Origin: Megalonaias nervosa | Lineage: Eukaryota > Mollusca > Bivalvia > Unionida > Unionidae | Direction: 5' to 3' | NCBI GenBank assembly: GCA_016617855.1 | Contig: JAECUM010004358.1 | Span: forward strand, 25,001-89,000 | DNA: 64,000 nucleotides | Shown: positions 1-9,352 of the stretch, one piece after another | Numbering within the stretch: position 1 is the first letter of the stretch | Layout of the letters: each line of letters starts with the position of its first letter | Made by a program: the position numbers and the translations under genes | The notes under the pieces: generated by a model | Seen by the model: only the letters and a program-made list of their open reading frames with translations | Told to the model about the DNA's origin: nothing | Database searches by the model: none

Positions 1-61
1 AATACACATGGGCTGAAAAAGTAGAACAAACATTGGGTGAGTTGATACATTTGACACTTTC

Positions 62-595
62 ATAGTCGTATTTAAGCAAAACATACCAAAAATGATTTTG
101 ATTGAAAGGGTTTTATAACTAAATAGTCCAGGATTCATTGGACAGCAAAAACATAAAGTTTACAGGATACTCATACAAAAAAATTATTATTTCACTGTTT
201 GAAAGCTTAAACAGAACTCTGAAGTCTATTATTTGGAAACACTTCATACTAAATGAAACCTGTAAATGGGTTAACTTTTTAACAAAGCTAATCGAGGGAT
301 TCAGTAGAACTTATCACACTTTAGTAGATATGACTCCAACTGAAGCAATCATTGAGGAAAATGGTCGAAAGTATGGATTAATCATTTTGGTTAATGGACA
401 ACGGATACATTTGGAAGACCTAAATTCAAAATTACTGAAACAATCAGAATTTCAAATACAAGACAAATTTGCCAAAGGATACTTCCCTAACTTCACGAAG
501 AAATGTAAGTGATCCTGTTGTTTACAAACTCAAATCCATGAAAATATGGGTTGTAGAGGGCACGCTTTATCAGCAATAGTTATCTCTGTTTGATA
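62..595 (+). pseudogene. DDE integrase C-terminal remnant (Polinton/Ginger type)
   Basis: This is the C-terminal half of a retroviral-type integrase, the enzyme that joins element DNA ends to host DNA. The open frame at 138-512 holds FESLNRTLK, matching the usual VERFNRTLK block that carries the catalytic glutamate. It then has a helical tract ending DMTPTEA and the block KGYFPNF, which normally leads into a small C-terminal SH3/chromo-like domain. That tail is visible in another frame at about 512-595 (DPVVYKLKSMK, then EGTLYQQ), so one frameshift separates them. Upstream, at about 90-135, a broken frame reads KMILIE, as expected near the second aspartate. The first aspartate would lie left of the window. 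It differs from the integrase at 49.7 kb and sits outside the terminal repeat at 611, so it belongs to another, older element. Confidence 0.72.
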
Positions 596-610
596 AACAG
601 GATGACATTT

Positions 611-866
611 AGTAGCAGGGAGGATGAACAGACTCTAATTGAAAATAACGCTTCCGACAAAAATCCTACGAAGAATGAAAAAACAAACTACCAATCAAGC
701 CAAAACCAAACCTGTAACCGACCGAGAGTCTCTCTAAATTTGGTTAGCTCATCTTTGTTGTTGACGTTTGGTAATTTGTTTTCCATTCTTTGTATGGCTC
801 ATACGCGTATTCGTTTACCCGTCGGATACTCATTGTAAGTCTTGTTCACCCTCCTTGCTGCTGTAA
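611..866. repeat. Polinton terminal repeat, copy A
   Basis: The sequence opens AGTAGCAGGGAGGATGAACA. It shares this start, a central stretch (accga, gtctct, ggttag, ttgacg blocks) and an inner C-rich end with the repeat at 48212-48510. An inverted version of the opening (GTTCACCCTCCTTGCTGCT) lies at about 844-862, so the repeat is itself bounded by inverted motifs. Virion-type genes start about 20 bp inside it. Polintons usually have terminal inverted repeats beginning AG, and this fits. The outer end abuts the integrase remnant. No target duplication can be checked because the other end of this element is lost. Confidence 0.6.
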
Positions 867-888
867 TTAAATCATTATTATATCAGTA

Positions 889-2058
889 ATGATTGGAGAA
901 GCTCACTCTGCAAAATTGTCACGAAAACGCCTTGAAGCAATCAAAAAATATTTACCCGTCCGTGATTCTGTCAGGCAGAAACTACAGGCACGTCAGGAAC
1001 ATCAAGTGGAATTTGTAGAAGGTGCAGAACAATTATTTAAACCTATTACAGAAACTACTAAAGTTATTGTTCCAAGGCTGCAGAAAACCAATAGCTGAGC
1101 GAACTAAAAAGACTTAAAAGATTCTGCGAGAACTTCCAAGGGAAATAGCTGCTGCTCAGCCAACTCGAGAAATACTTGAAAGTCGCGCTAAAATACAACC
1201 AAAAAAAAAAAAAACGAGTGCTAGTAAAATCAGATATAATTGATAAATGTACCGAATCTAGTTCAAAATTTATATTTAAAAAAAATTAAAAATATAAATG
1301 ATTTATCGGCGTTTGCCGCGACAGGTTTTAATAATCGAAGAGAATTTTTAAACCCCGAGCACATTAAAAAAATCTGTAAGTCGTGATGATTGGTACAAAT
1401 GGGTATTTCATACATACAGTGATGTTAATCAGATTCGAAACGACGATCCAATATGGATATCATACAGAGATATAGTAAAATATTATTATGGTGAGTTAAT
1501 AAAACAACGACCACAACAAAGACTACCAAAACAACCCAAACCATCACCATCACCATCTATAAACTCATAGATAAATTTGTCCCTGAAGGTATTGCTGATA
1601 TCAAAGATCCAAGTCAAACAATAAATATTGCCAAGCGCGGATTTGATAGTCGAGATTTATATGTAAGGTCCGAACACGTTAAAGAAATAAAACGTAAAGA
1701 TTGGATTTTGATGGTATATCGTGTTGCTAATAATATTGGGCGTATTAAATCCGACGATGAAAATTTTGCTGAATTTAAATGACAAGTAGAACAACCACCA
1801 ACACCACCACGCAGTCCACCACCACCACCATTTAGTCCACCACCTAGTCCAGAAGAAGAATTGACAACACAACAACAAGAAGAACAACAACGACAACAAC
1901 AAATAAGAGTATTCATGCAAGAAAATAAAGCACAAGAATTAAGTTTAGGAGATACTATAAGAAGACATCAGAAAGAAATGCAGCAAATGTTATCGCAAGA
2001 AGAACGAGAAAAAAAAACAACAAATAATAAAGTTTTTACATGGACCAAATAAAAGAAC

Positions 2059-2109
<51 letters not shown>

Positions 2110-2366
2110 ATGACAACTAGAAGAATTCACCACAGGTAAAACTGGAAGTGGTATTGGTGATTTTGTTAAATTCTCAGACAACATTGTCGTAGACGTAAAC
2201 AGACTTGTAGTTCTCCTGGGAGGAAAACCCGCCGGTAATAATTCCCGGAAATTATTAATGAGGCAACTGCGATCTGCCAGCGATTGTTTACCGGCGGAAT
2301 CATGGATACAAATGTTTACCGGGCTCTCATCGATGAACTTGTTGATGATTATTACCATAATGATTA
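889..2366 (+). pseudogene. Proline/glutamine-rich virion-type protein with duplicated domain
   Basis: No named family is recognised. The first frame (889-1098) is basic and helical. From about 1290, broken frames give a segment around AATGFNNRREFL and EHIKKICKS, then DDWYKWVFHTYSD. A second segment with the same pattern follows at about 1600-1779 (AKRGFDSRDLYV, EHVKEIKRKDWILMVYRV). An in-frame TGA at 1780 is followed without frame change by a proline-rich linker and a Q/E-rich helix (1861-2052). After a GA microsatellite, an acidic tail at about 2120-2366 contains LLGGKPAGNN and ends ALIDELVDDYYHND. Its place between the terminal repeat and capsid genes suggests a virion component, which is an inference. 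At least three frameshifts and one stop break it. Confidence 0.5.
2060..2106. repeat. (GA)n microsatellite
   Basis: About 23 GA dinucleotides lie inside the 3' part of the virion-type pseudogene. They separate its Q/E-rich helix from its acidic C-terminal tail, and expansion here disrupts the frame. Confidence 0.95.
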
Positions 2367-2391
2367 ATTAGATATAATAACTAAAAATAAG

Positions 2392-2838
2392 ATGATCATA
2401 CATAATGCTCAACTTACCCCGGCCATGGGCAGGGTGAAAAATTCGAGAATACCAACCTATAAAGTGTTCTGCGGTGATGGACTCTACGATATTGTTCAGG
2501 GTTTATTCAGAACGTTAGCCCCAAAAGCAGTTCCGATTGTAAAGCAACTGGTTATGAAAGCTATTGACGTTGTTCGTGATAAAGGTATTGGTGCTGTTGG
2601 TGATGTTGCCGGTAAAACGTTTTTGGCAATCCGTGATAGATTAGCACGATTAATACGCAAACGACCTCAGGCAGTAAAATTACCCAGTACGGAAGTTATG
2701 CTTGCAAATATCAGTAAAATAATAAATCAAGCTGCAAATCAAAAACTAGCAGAGTTGGCTGGTGTACCACTATCAGAAAAAGAAAAAAATATAACCGCAA
2801 GTTTAATAGCAGGAAGTGGTCTTCGTGTTAGACGATAA
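2392..2838 (+). CDS. Small basic, hydrophobic virion protein (minor capsid/membrane-active type)
   Basis: This intact 148-residue frame lies between the proline-rich protein and the capsid gene; the capsid ATG follows 15 bp after its stop. After GDGLYDIVQGLFRTLAPKA (about residues 29-47) come alternating hydrophobic and basic helices, including VVRDKGIGAVGDVAGKTF, then a basic patch RLIRKRP and a terminal RVRR. A glycine-led amphipathic helix with basic tail is the general look of adenovirus pVI/pX-like membrane-active proteins of Polintons and adintoviruses. The assignment rests on that look and the position, not on a diagnostic motif. The frame has no disabling mutation, unlike its neighbours, though AT-rich upstream sequence gives no clear promoter. 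A terminal ARG-rich protease-processed core peptide is an alternative role. Confidence 0.5.
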   Translation: MIIHNAQLTPAMGRVKNSRIPTYKVFCGDGLYDIVQGLFRTLAPKAVPIVKQLVMKAIDVVRDKGIGAVGDVAGKTFLAIRDRLARLIRKRPQAVKLPSTEVMLANISKIINQAANQKLAELAGVPLSEKEKNITASLIAGSGLRVRR

Positions 2839-2852
2839 CAAATATAATAAAG

Positions 2853-4183
2853 ATGTTTAAACGTGTATCTGATCCCGCATTTGACATGGATGCATCAGTA
2901 CTCAAAGATGAGTCTTTACGTGATTATCAGTATTATTCTTATGACGCACATGTACCTGACACACGTTGAAGAATTGAATTACAAGTTCAGGATACAAGCA
3001 GATATTTCTTGCCAGCTGAGGCTTTCATTGAGATCGAAGGTAGAGATGATACCGCATATGAAATTGGTGATCGAGTTGGTTTTGTTAACAACGGTGTCAT
3101 GGCGTTATTTACCAGCGCCACATACATAATCGAAGGAAGAAATATTGAATTATGCCTGGAAAACGTCGACATCGCTACAACAATACTTGGTTTTGCGCGA
3201 TATAGCGATGATTACTCGAGATCAGCTGTTCCATCAATGATGTTTGTCAAGGACACAACTGATCATCCAGAAAGCAGAAACGTAACATTAAATGCAGCTG
3301 GAACTGAAGTTGCATCAATGAATGAAAACTTCAACTTAGGATTCGCATCACGTCGAACATTATGTTGAACGGCGATGAAGAGTTCTCATGTGTGATTCCG
3401 CTGTCACATATCTTTGGATTCTGCAGAAATATTAGAAATGTTATATTGGCGCTAAAAACACAGTGGTACTTGTTAGAAAAGCCACCGACAATGATGCAAT
3501 ATGGCGTGATGCTGCCGTTAATGCAGGTAAAGTGACGCTGACAAAACTTTCGTTGTGGATGCCAGTAATGACTCCGTCAATTGCCGAAGAACAGCGGTTA
3601 CTCTCTTACATGGATCAAGGTGGTAAATCAACGTTGTCATGGTTAACTTGGACCACAGACAGTATTCAAAGTAATGCTGCTGGTTTATTCACATGGCAGA
3701 TAGCATCACAGCAGGGGGTGTCAGCACCATGACATACATTCATCTTGTTTCAGGAAAATGCCAGAGTAAATTCTCAGGAACGAAATTCAGTGGTGTTTGA
3801 TACACTTGGAGTTAGTGAAGTTTCTTTGAGGATAAATGGACATCAAGAACCGTCCAAAAAGTGTTGCTGAATTTTGAGAACAACCATGTCGCACATGCTT
3901 ATCATCGTTTGATGACATTCATGGGGCATGATCAGAATGTTGATTCTGGTTTGCAGATATCTCAGGGGGATTTTACAATGCTGCATCCGATCTATTATTT
4001 CTCATTGGAACACTTGGATTTGTCCAGATAATCTGTCGTTGATATACACTTGTAGCTCGTGTAGCTCGACTACCCGCTGGTGGTTATAGAGCAATCGCTG
4101 TTATACTCAGCGATAAAACAATGCTTCTTGAAAGTGCTGGCGTACGAATGAGAGTTATTGATGCCCCAGTAGAAAACATGTAA
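2853..4183 (+). pseudogene. Polinton major capsid protein (double jelly-roll), frameshifted
   Basis: This is the hexon-like protein that would build the icosahedral shell. The ATG at 2853 starts MFKRVSDPAFDMDASVL. An in-frame TGA at 2967 interrupts it, after which the same frame gives IELQVQDTSRYFLPAEAF, FVNNGVMALFTSATY and GFARYSDDYSRS, typical of the first jelly roll. Frame changes near 3345 and 3450 lead to CVIPLSHIFGFC and then DNDAIWRDAAVNAGKVTL with KLSLWMPVMTPS, the hallmark centre of Polinton capsid proteins. The C-terminal part is in pieces to 4183 (DSGLQISQGDF, ARLPAGGYRAIAV, ending IDAPVENM). At about 440 residues it is somewhat short against intact family members. At least one stop and four or five frameshifts make it non-functional. 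It lies just upstream of the pX and protease genes, the normal arrangement. Confidence 0.85.
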
Positions 4184-4206
4184 TTAGATCGCTCATGATA
4201 TTATAA

Positions 4207-4640
4207 ATGTCATATCATCATGTTAGTCTTACTCTGACTTCTGGTCAGATTAAAAAAATACAATCACTATCAAAGAAAACTGTGGAGTAAAAATATCACT
4301 AAAGCGAGAACAGATCCAAGGTGGTTCAAATAAACTATCGCTGACAGAACGTCAACTTAGGAACTTCAATAAAGCCAAACAATCAAAAACCGGCATACAA
4401 CATTATCTTTCTGCGGGTGCCATTGAAGATATCGCTAAGACGGGTGGTATATTTCCACTTCTTGCAGCTATACCGGCGTTGATAGCCGCTGCAGCTCCAG
4501 CTGTTGCAAAAGCTGCTGCGTTGGGAGCTGTTGGAACTGCTGCTGGAATGGCACTTAAAAAAACAACAGGACAAGGATTCAAAAAAAGGAAAAGGGTCCA
4601 AGACTTCCAGGAACTTCTCCGTGGTACGGAAAGGGTTTAA
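4207..4640 (+). pseudogene. pX-like minor capsid/core protein
   Basis: The start MSYHHVSLTLTSGQIKKIQ is followed by a frameshift near 4285. A segment KISLKREQIQGGSN then leads to KLSLTERQLRNFNKA and a long alanine-rich helix (GGIFPLLAAIPALIAAAAP) with a basic end KKRKRVQDF. Repeated 'beta-turn, KLS/SLT, Q' segments followed by a GG(F/I)(L/F)P hydrophobic helix are, to my knowledge, the pattern of the pX-like protein lying just before the protease in invertebrate Polintons and adintoviruses. A trailing YGKGLRLPG in another frame at about 4624-4650 matches the glycine/lysine tail of the family. The protein is probably membrane-active or DNA-binding and a protease substrate; that role is inferred. 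Confidence 0.6.
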
Positions 4641-4671
4641 GGCTTCCCGGGACACTTCGATAATTCTTCCT

Positions 4672-5091
4672 ATGTCCAATTTTGATTTACTTAATGCTGT
4701 TAAGCAACTAAACATCAAAAACTTCAGAGGTGTTTTTATGCGTGATCAGTTACCGCACAAACCAAACAATGCTGAAACTGGTATCATTAATCTCGATAAA
4801 AACTCTGGTCCTGGTACTCATTGGGTTGCATACACGATTGATCCACATGGAATTGTTTATTTCGATTCGTATGGGCTGACGCCACCGAATGAGTTTTTAC
4901 AGTATAGTAATTTAGCTGGTGATATACCAGTATGGTATTCAACACTACCAACACAGACAATAACCGATCCGTCAATATGTGGCCGTGAAACCCTCGCCGT
5001 ACCAGACGCCGTATCATTGTCAACAGCGCCGCCTCATAAAGTCGTGCACGATTATACCACCAGACGATATAGTCGTCCACCAAGATTTTAA
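4672..5091 (+). pseudogene. Adenain-type cysteine protease (maturation protease)
   Basis: This would cleave capsid precursors during virion maturation. The frame begins MSNFDLLNAVKQLNIKNFRG and continues with VFMRDQLP. GPGTHWVAY supplies the catalytic histidine, YFDSYGL the acidic residue, and SICGRETL the cysteine, in the order and spacing of the adenovirus protease family. At 139 residues it is shorter than the roughly 200 expected. The segment after the cysteine is unlike family members, and another frame (4979-5197) carries an alternative downstream sequence, so a frameshift just after the active-site cysteine is likely. I chose the ATG at 4672 because the conserved N-terminal block starts there; the frame is also open upstream to 4504, over the pX gene. 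Confidence 0.82.
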
Positions 5092-5105
5092 ACAGGCAAT
5101 AAAAT

Positions 5106-6154
5106 ATGATGGTAGATATTTACGGAAGATCATCACAGCGCAAACAACAAACAATCGGTTAAGATTTATTCAAGCAAGTAACAAAACAAATAAATGATGA
5201 ATTATCTGACTGCTAAATCTTGCTAATATTGAACCAAACGAACTTGTAGTATTTCAAAACCGTGAAGGAAAATTAATGACGAATAATAATTCAATCAACG
5301 ATATTATTGTTAAAGTTCAAGGAGTGCGAGAAGGTATCATAGCTATATACGGCAAGGACGGTAAAATCATCCCTAGCGTGGTTTCTCCATCATCGATCCG
5401 AGATAGTGTAAATGAACGAGTAAAACAAACAGTTGAGATACAATGACTGGCGATCTTAATATGACCAATAATAAAATTATTGGCCTTGGAAATCAGTCCA
5501 CGGACACTGACACTGCAGCAAAAAAATATTTCGATGATCAGGAATCCAAGTTCATATCAGTTAACGGTGGTATGGTACGTGCATTTCTCGACATGAACAA
5601 CAATGGAATTAATAATCTCAGAACACCAGAATCAGATTTCGACGCTGCAGCAAAGAAATATGTCGATGATAGTAACATCCCAATGACGACATCGTTGACG
5701 ACAATTAACGATGGAATGACCGCATTTAGAACTGAACATACTAATCATGTAAACACGTTTTTGAATTTTCGTAGAAACGTAAACAGAGCTATTAATGAAT
5801 TTTTTTGAAAGTCCAGCAGTTATCGAAGTCAAACTAGCTGACATAAAAAAGATCACCGACAACGCAACATATGCTGTCGCGTCTGGATCAACATTGTGGA
5901 CGCCACTCAATAAATCTGTTAAATATCGCACTGAGGTTACCGGGTTATACAGGTTATCAGTAATCGGTGCTACAACATTTACAATAACTATCACGGTTTC
6001 ATGGCGTTATCCACTAACTGGATCTTCTGGATCTATGTTATTAGTACTGGAGCAAAACGATGAGGAAACATTTATGGTGGAACCCGAAGAAACAAATTTA
6101 GGCTTGTTTTACTATTGGTGTCTTGAATTAGTCGCTAAACTACCACCTACTTAA
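5106..6154 (+). pseudogene. Fibre-like protein with phage-tail-fibre-type repeats
   Basis: The start MMVDIYGRSSQRKQQ is followed by a stop (TAA) and DLFKQVTKQINDEL, then a shifted frame from 5225 (NIEPNELVVFQNREGK, IIAIYGKDGKIIPS) ending in a TGA at 5444. The next frame starts with an ATG overlapping that TGA (5443-5808). It holds two copies of a repeat, DLNMTNNKIIGLGNQ with DTAAKKYFDD and FLDMNNNGINNLRTP with DAAAKKYVDD. This is the 'G-L-DMNNNKI-NL-P-DAATKKYVD' motif of trimeric tail fibres. A further frame (5795-6154) overlaps it and is rich in beta-forming residues (TTFTITITVSW), fitting a knob domain. The natural gene was probably a single fibre with shaft and head; attachment is the inferred role. 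Frameshifts and stops disable it. Confidence 0.6.
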
Positions 6155-6160
6155 AATATA

Positions 6161-6679
6161 ATGAATGAAAACTCAATCGATGTTCAACATTACAGATACA
6201 GTCAAGTATGTGAGTGGCAAACAAAACTGAAAAATAGCATTGACGAGTACACAGCAAAAGTAAAATATATCGCAGACGTGTAGTTGTCGTTGACGTAGTT
6301 GTGTATTCGGCGTCCGCTATCATCGCTGGAACCGGCATATTGCTATCAACAAATAACAATGACGTCGCCAGCAGTTGTAACGATTTGTGTTTCATCTGCA
6401 ACAACAAATGCTGGTATTTTCAGCATCATTGCAAAGAAGATAGCTACGTGCACAAACGCAAAATTACACGAGTACACAATAGAACTGCAAGCGGCGATGA
6501 TAGCATACTCCAAACTATCATCGTTGATTTCGTCGTATCTCAGTGATGATCAAATATCCGATGATGAGTTCACAACGAAAATAAAAAGTTACAATGAAGT
6601 ATTTGAAGATCCAGTGGAATACCTGGATCTACAATTAATGAAGCGAGAGAGGAATCCTGATTTAAAATCAGGATTTTAG
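6161..6679 (+). pseudogene. Small membrane/helical virion-associated protein
   Basis: The N-terminal frame (MNENSIDVQHYRYSQ) gives a helix containing KLKNSIDEYTAKVKY and hits a stop near 6281. A shifted frame carries a short hydrophobic stretch rich in V, I, A and S at about 6290-6350. A third frame to 6679 reads TCTNAKLHEYTIELQAA, then SLISSYLSDDQISDDEFTT. A pattern of helix, membrane hairpin, then 'K-H-E, A-KL-S, IS-ALSD-ISDEEF' occurs in a small protein I associate with invertebrate Polintons; its function is not known to me. The first helix and the ISDDEF helix would flank the membrane segment. It sits 7 bp before the penton gene, in line with a late-gene cluster. Confidence 0.45.
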
Positions 6680-6686
6680 AATAATA

Positions 6687-7530
6687 ATGTCGTCATCGCA
6701 AGAACTACTACAACAGATCGTCACTAATACAGCACCGCCAAAAACCACAATATCAGCAAGTTCAACCAATCCTGAGTTCAGCATTAATTTTCCAACTGCG
6801 ATTCCAGCCAGCGAAATAGCGCTAGCACAATTGCGAGTTTATTATAGTTGGCCAAATATCAGGTCAAAATCGTTTGGGGGATTACCCGCAAACAACTCGT
6901 TGGTATTTGCAAATAAAAATAAAGTTGATGGAACTCCCAATTGGCAAGTTGTAAGTATACCCACGACCAGTTATCAGATTGAGCAGATCAATGAGGAATT
7001 CCAATGCAGAATCAAATCTATCACTAGAAAAGAATCCAAGATAGCTATCACTGTTCACGAACCAACGTTATCAGCGGCAATTGAAATTTCCACGCAAGAT
7101 TATGCTGTAGATATTTATCAATCATCGATCAGAACCGTGCTTGGCTGGCCTGAAGTTCCGTCAGTTTATGTTGTACCACCAGAACCGACTAAAGCTGAAT
7201 TCTTCACAACAAAACGAATATTTATGAAATATCCAGAATATCAGAAAAGATTACCATGGGATTACGCCAGTAAAATTGGTAGATATTTTGATGTAGACGG
7301 TGAAAAGATTCCAGATATAACGGGAATTTTATCTTATTGGCAAGAGAGAACTCTTTGCTTCAATACATTTCTTATTAAAGAAGTTTTTGACAATACGAGT
7401 ACTGAATATTCTCAAACACTCGCCAATCTAAAAAAATTCTTCTATAATACAACATTACAACAATGATGTAAAGCAACAGATTATTGAGACGATTCAGCAT
7501 CTAGGCCAGATTGTATCAGACTTAAAATAG
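6687..7530 (+). CDS. Penton-type minor capsid protein (single jelly-roll)
   Basis: This would form the pentameric vertices of the capsid. The intact frame 6687-7466 codes for 259 residues. An N-terminal low-complexity tract is followed by SINFPTAIPASEIALAQL and YYSWPNI, then TTSYQIEQINEEFQ, a pair of beta strands (KIAITVHEPTLSAAIEI) and YAVDIYQSSIRTVLGW. The sequence 'Y-I-INEEIQ, then N-TL-A-I-I-Y-VDI-SIR-LLGW' is the signature of Polinton minor capsid proteins. After the TGA at 7464, a one-base shift opens a further 20 residues (DVKQQIIETIQHLGQIVSDL) ending at 7530. The original C-terminus was therefore probably longer and lost through a frameshift. It is the best preserved hallmark gene here. 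A SINE is inserted at its 3' end. Confidence 0.75.
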
Positions 7531-7836
7531 ACCGCTCCGGTGGCCTAGTGGTTAGAGCGTCCGCCTTGGATGCGGGAGGTCGCGGGTTCGAACCCCGGCC
7601 GAGTCATACCAAAGACTTTAAAAATGGTACTAACAGCTGCCTCGCTTGGCGCTCAGCATTAAGAGGTTAGTGTTAGGACTGGTCGGCCTGGTGTCAGGAT
7701 AATGTGACTGGGTGGGACATCATGCCACATGTCTGCAGCATGATGCCCCGGTGCTAGACATCACTATTAACTGTCACACTGCAGACATCGTAGCGATATG
7801 ACTGAAAAATTGTTAAAGCTACGTTAAAAATCTAAA

Positions 7837-7866
<30 letters not shown>
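7530..7866 (+). mobile_element. SINE family 1, copy 1 (full length)
   Basis: The tRNA-like head has an A-box-like TGGCCTAGTGGTTAGAG and a B box GGTTCGAACCC at 7585-7595. A conserved ~220-bp body follows, then a tail ending in AAATC plus (CA)n. The 10-bp target duplication acttaaaata lies at 7520-7529 and 7867-7876. Four more copies lie in the window, at 37326, 40321, 47146 and 63658. The family is RNA polymerase III-transcribed by inference and would be mobilised by a LINE in trans. Confidence 0.9.
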
Positions 7867-7870
<4 letters not shown>

Positions 7871-9278
7871 AAAATATGTCAGTAAAATGATCATTGAAAA
7901 TGTAAAAGTTAGTATCGTATTGAAACCATTATTATTGGTACATTACGCAGAAGACATTATTTTGCAAAATAGTATTTATAGCCAGATAACCAAGGTAGGT
8001 ATTTGAAAGGCTGAAAATCAATCTGTAACAATAAACAAGACAACGGCAGAGTACATAATAGATGACAAGGTGGGTACGAATTAGGTAGAGAACGAGGATT
8101 ATGATGAGAATTTTCTTTGAAATACTTCTCCTGGCAATGATAGTCCTACTGTCATTTCAGCTAATTCTATCAGATTTTCTTATTTTCAGATGACACATGG
8201 CAATTTAGAAACTAGACACAAAATATATTGGCCTTGAAATAATGCATTTTGTTGTACTTAGTTGTGTGAGTTGTTATGCTTTACAATTAAAATACATTAC
8301 AAATCTTTTATCCTTCTAGTTGCTTTGGTCAAACTATGATTAATAAACCCGCTTATGTCAAAACAAGTAACAAAATTTGTTCAACAAGTAATATAAAAAA
8401 TTGCCAAACTCTCTTAAATAACCAGGATATCACTGCCATTAATTTTAGACAATGCTGTAGCTGGTTCTTTTTTGTGCCAACTCAAACTAATTATCAGCTA
8501 TAGTTATGTCATTTTGTGATATGGACAGTACAATTGTTGATGGCTTTAGCAGCTATTGTTACACTCTATTTTTGAAACAGTTTAGCCTTTATCTATGGCA
8601 GATGTTCCCGCATTTTTGAAATGATGTTTCCGCTGTTCATCATCAGCATTAAATTACCAGGTACTGAGACTTGTTTGATTTCTACCCTTTGCAACTGTTC
8701 CTGAAACAGCTATTTTGTTTCTGTCTTTCTTCTAGCTGATGCTCACCGTGGGCTCTTTAATTTGTTTTCACATGTTTCAACATCATCTTTCATAAATTTT
8801 AATTATGATTTCACAACTTCAGCAACATTTTCATAGCCCCTTGATTCTCTTAATTCTCGAGGTAGTAATTTTCATTCACTTCATTGAAAAAAGCTGGTCA
8901 CAGGTTCCCTGACCTGCTCAATCAAATGGTTCATGTGTGTCTGTTGTTTGGATCTCAATGTTCTCAGGCACTTGTATTATTTGGCTGATGGTTCGGTACA
9001 ATATATTGGCTGTCTTATCATCGGCAACACACGTTTTCTGCCCAGCCATATTCAAGCAGACCTGGTGTAAAACAATCACCTAATTATCAGATATAGTTTT
9101 GGTACCATTCATTTTTCTAGTGTTCCACTTCCTCAGACAGACATTTCAGAAAAGTGTTCTAGCTTTCATTTTCAAGTCAATTTGAATCAATTTGTGTTGA
9201 TTACCTTTTGTTGTAAGTCCCATTTTTATTTTGTATCTGAACTAGTCAGTACATCTGAGTGAAATGCCTTAATACTGG

Positions 9279-9352
9279 TTAACTGTGATGCAAGCATGCC
9301 ATAGTTGACTGTGATGCAAGCATGCTATAGTTAACTGTGATGCAAGCATGCT
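9279..9352. repeat. 27-bp tandem repeat, three units
   Basis: Three units of aactgtgatgcaagcatgc plus an atagtt spacer, each 27 bp and differing at one or two bases. Each contains the near-palindrome gcaagcatgc. No function is evident. Confidence 0.9.

Noticed and set aside
4504..4671. Protease starting at 4504
   Set aside because: The part before 4672 is an out-of-frame reading of the pX-like gene; the conserved protease N-terminus begins at the ATG at 4672.
7531..7606. tRNA gene with A and B boxes
   Set aside because: The tRNA-like head is joined to a conserved ~220-bp body and CA tail, has a target duplication, and recurs in four other places, so it is a SINE.
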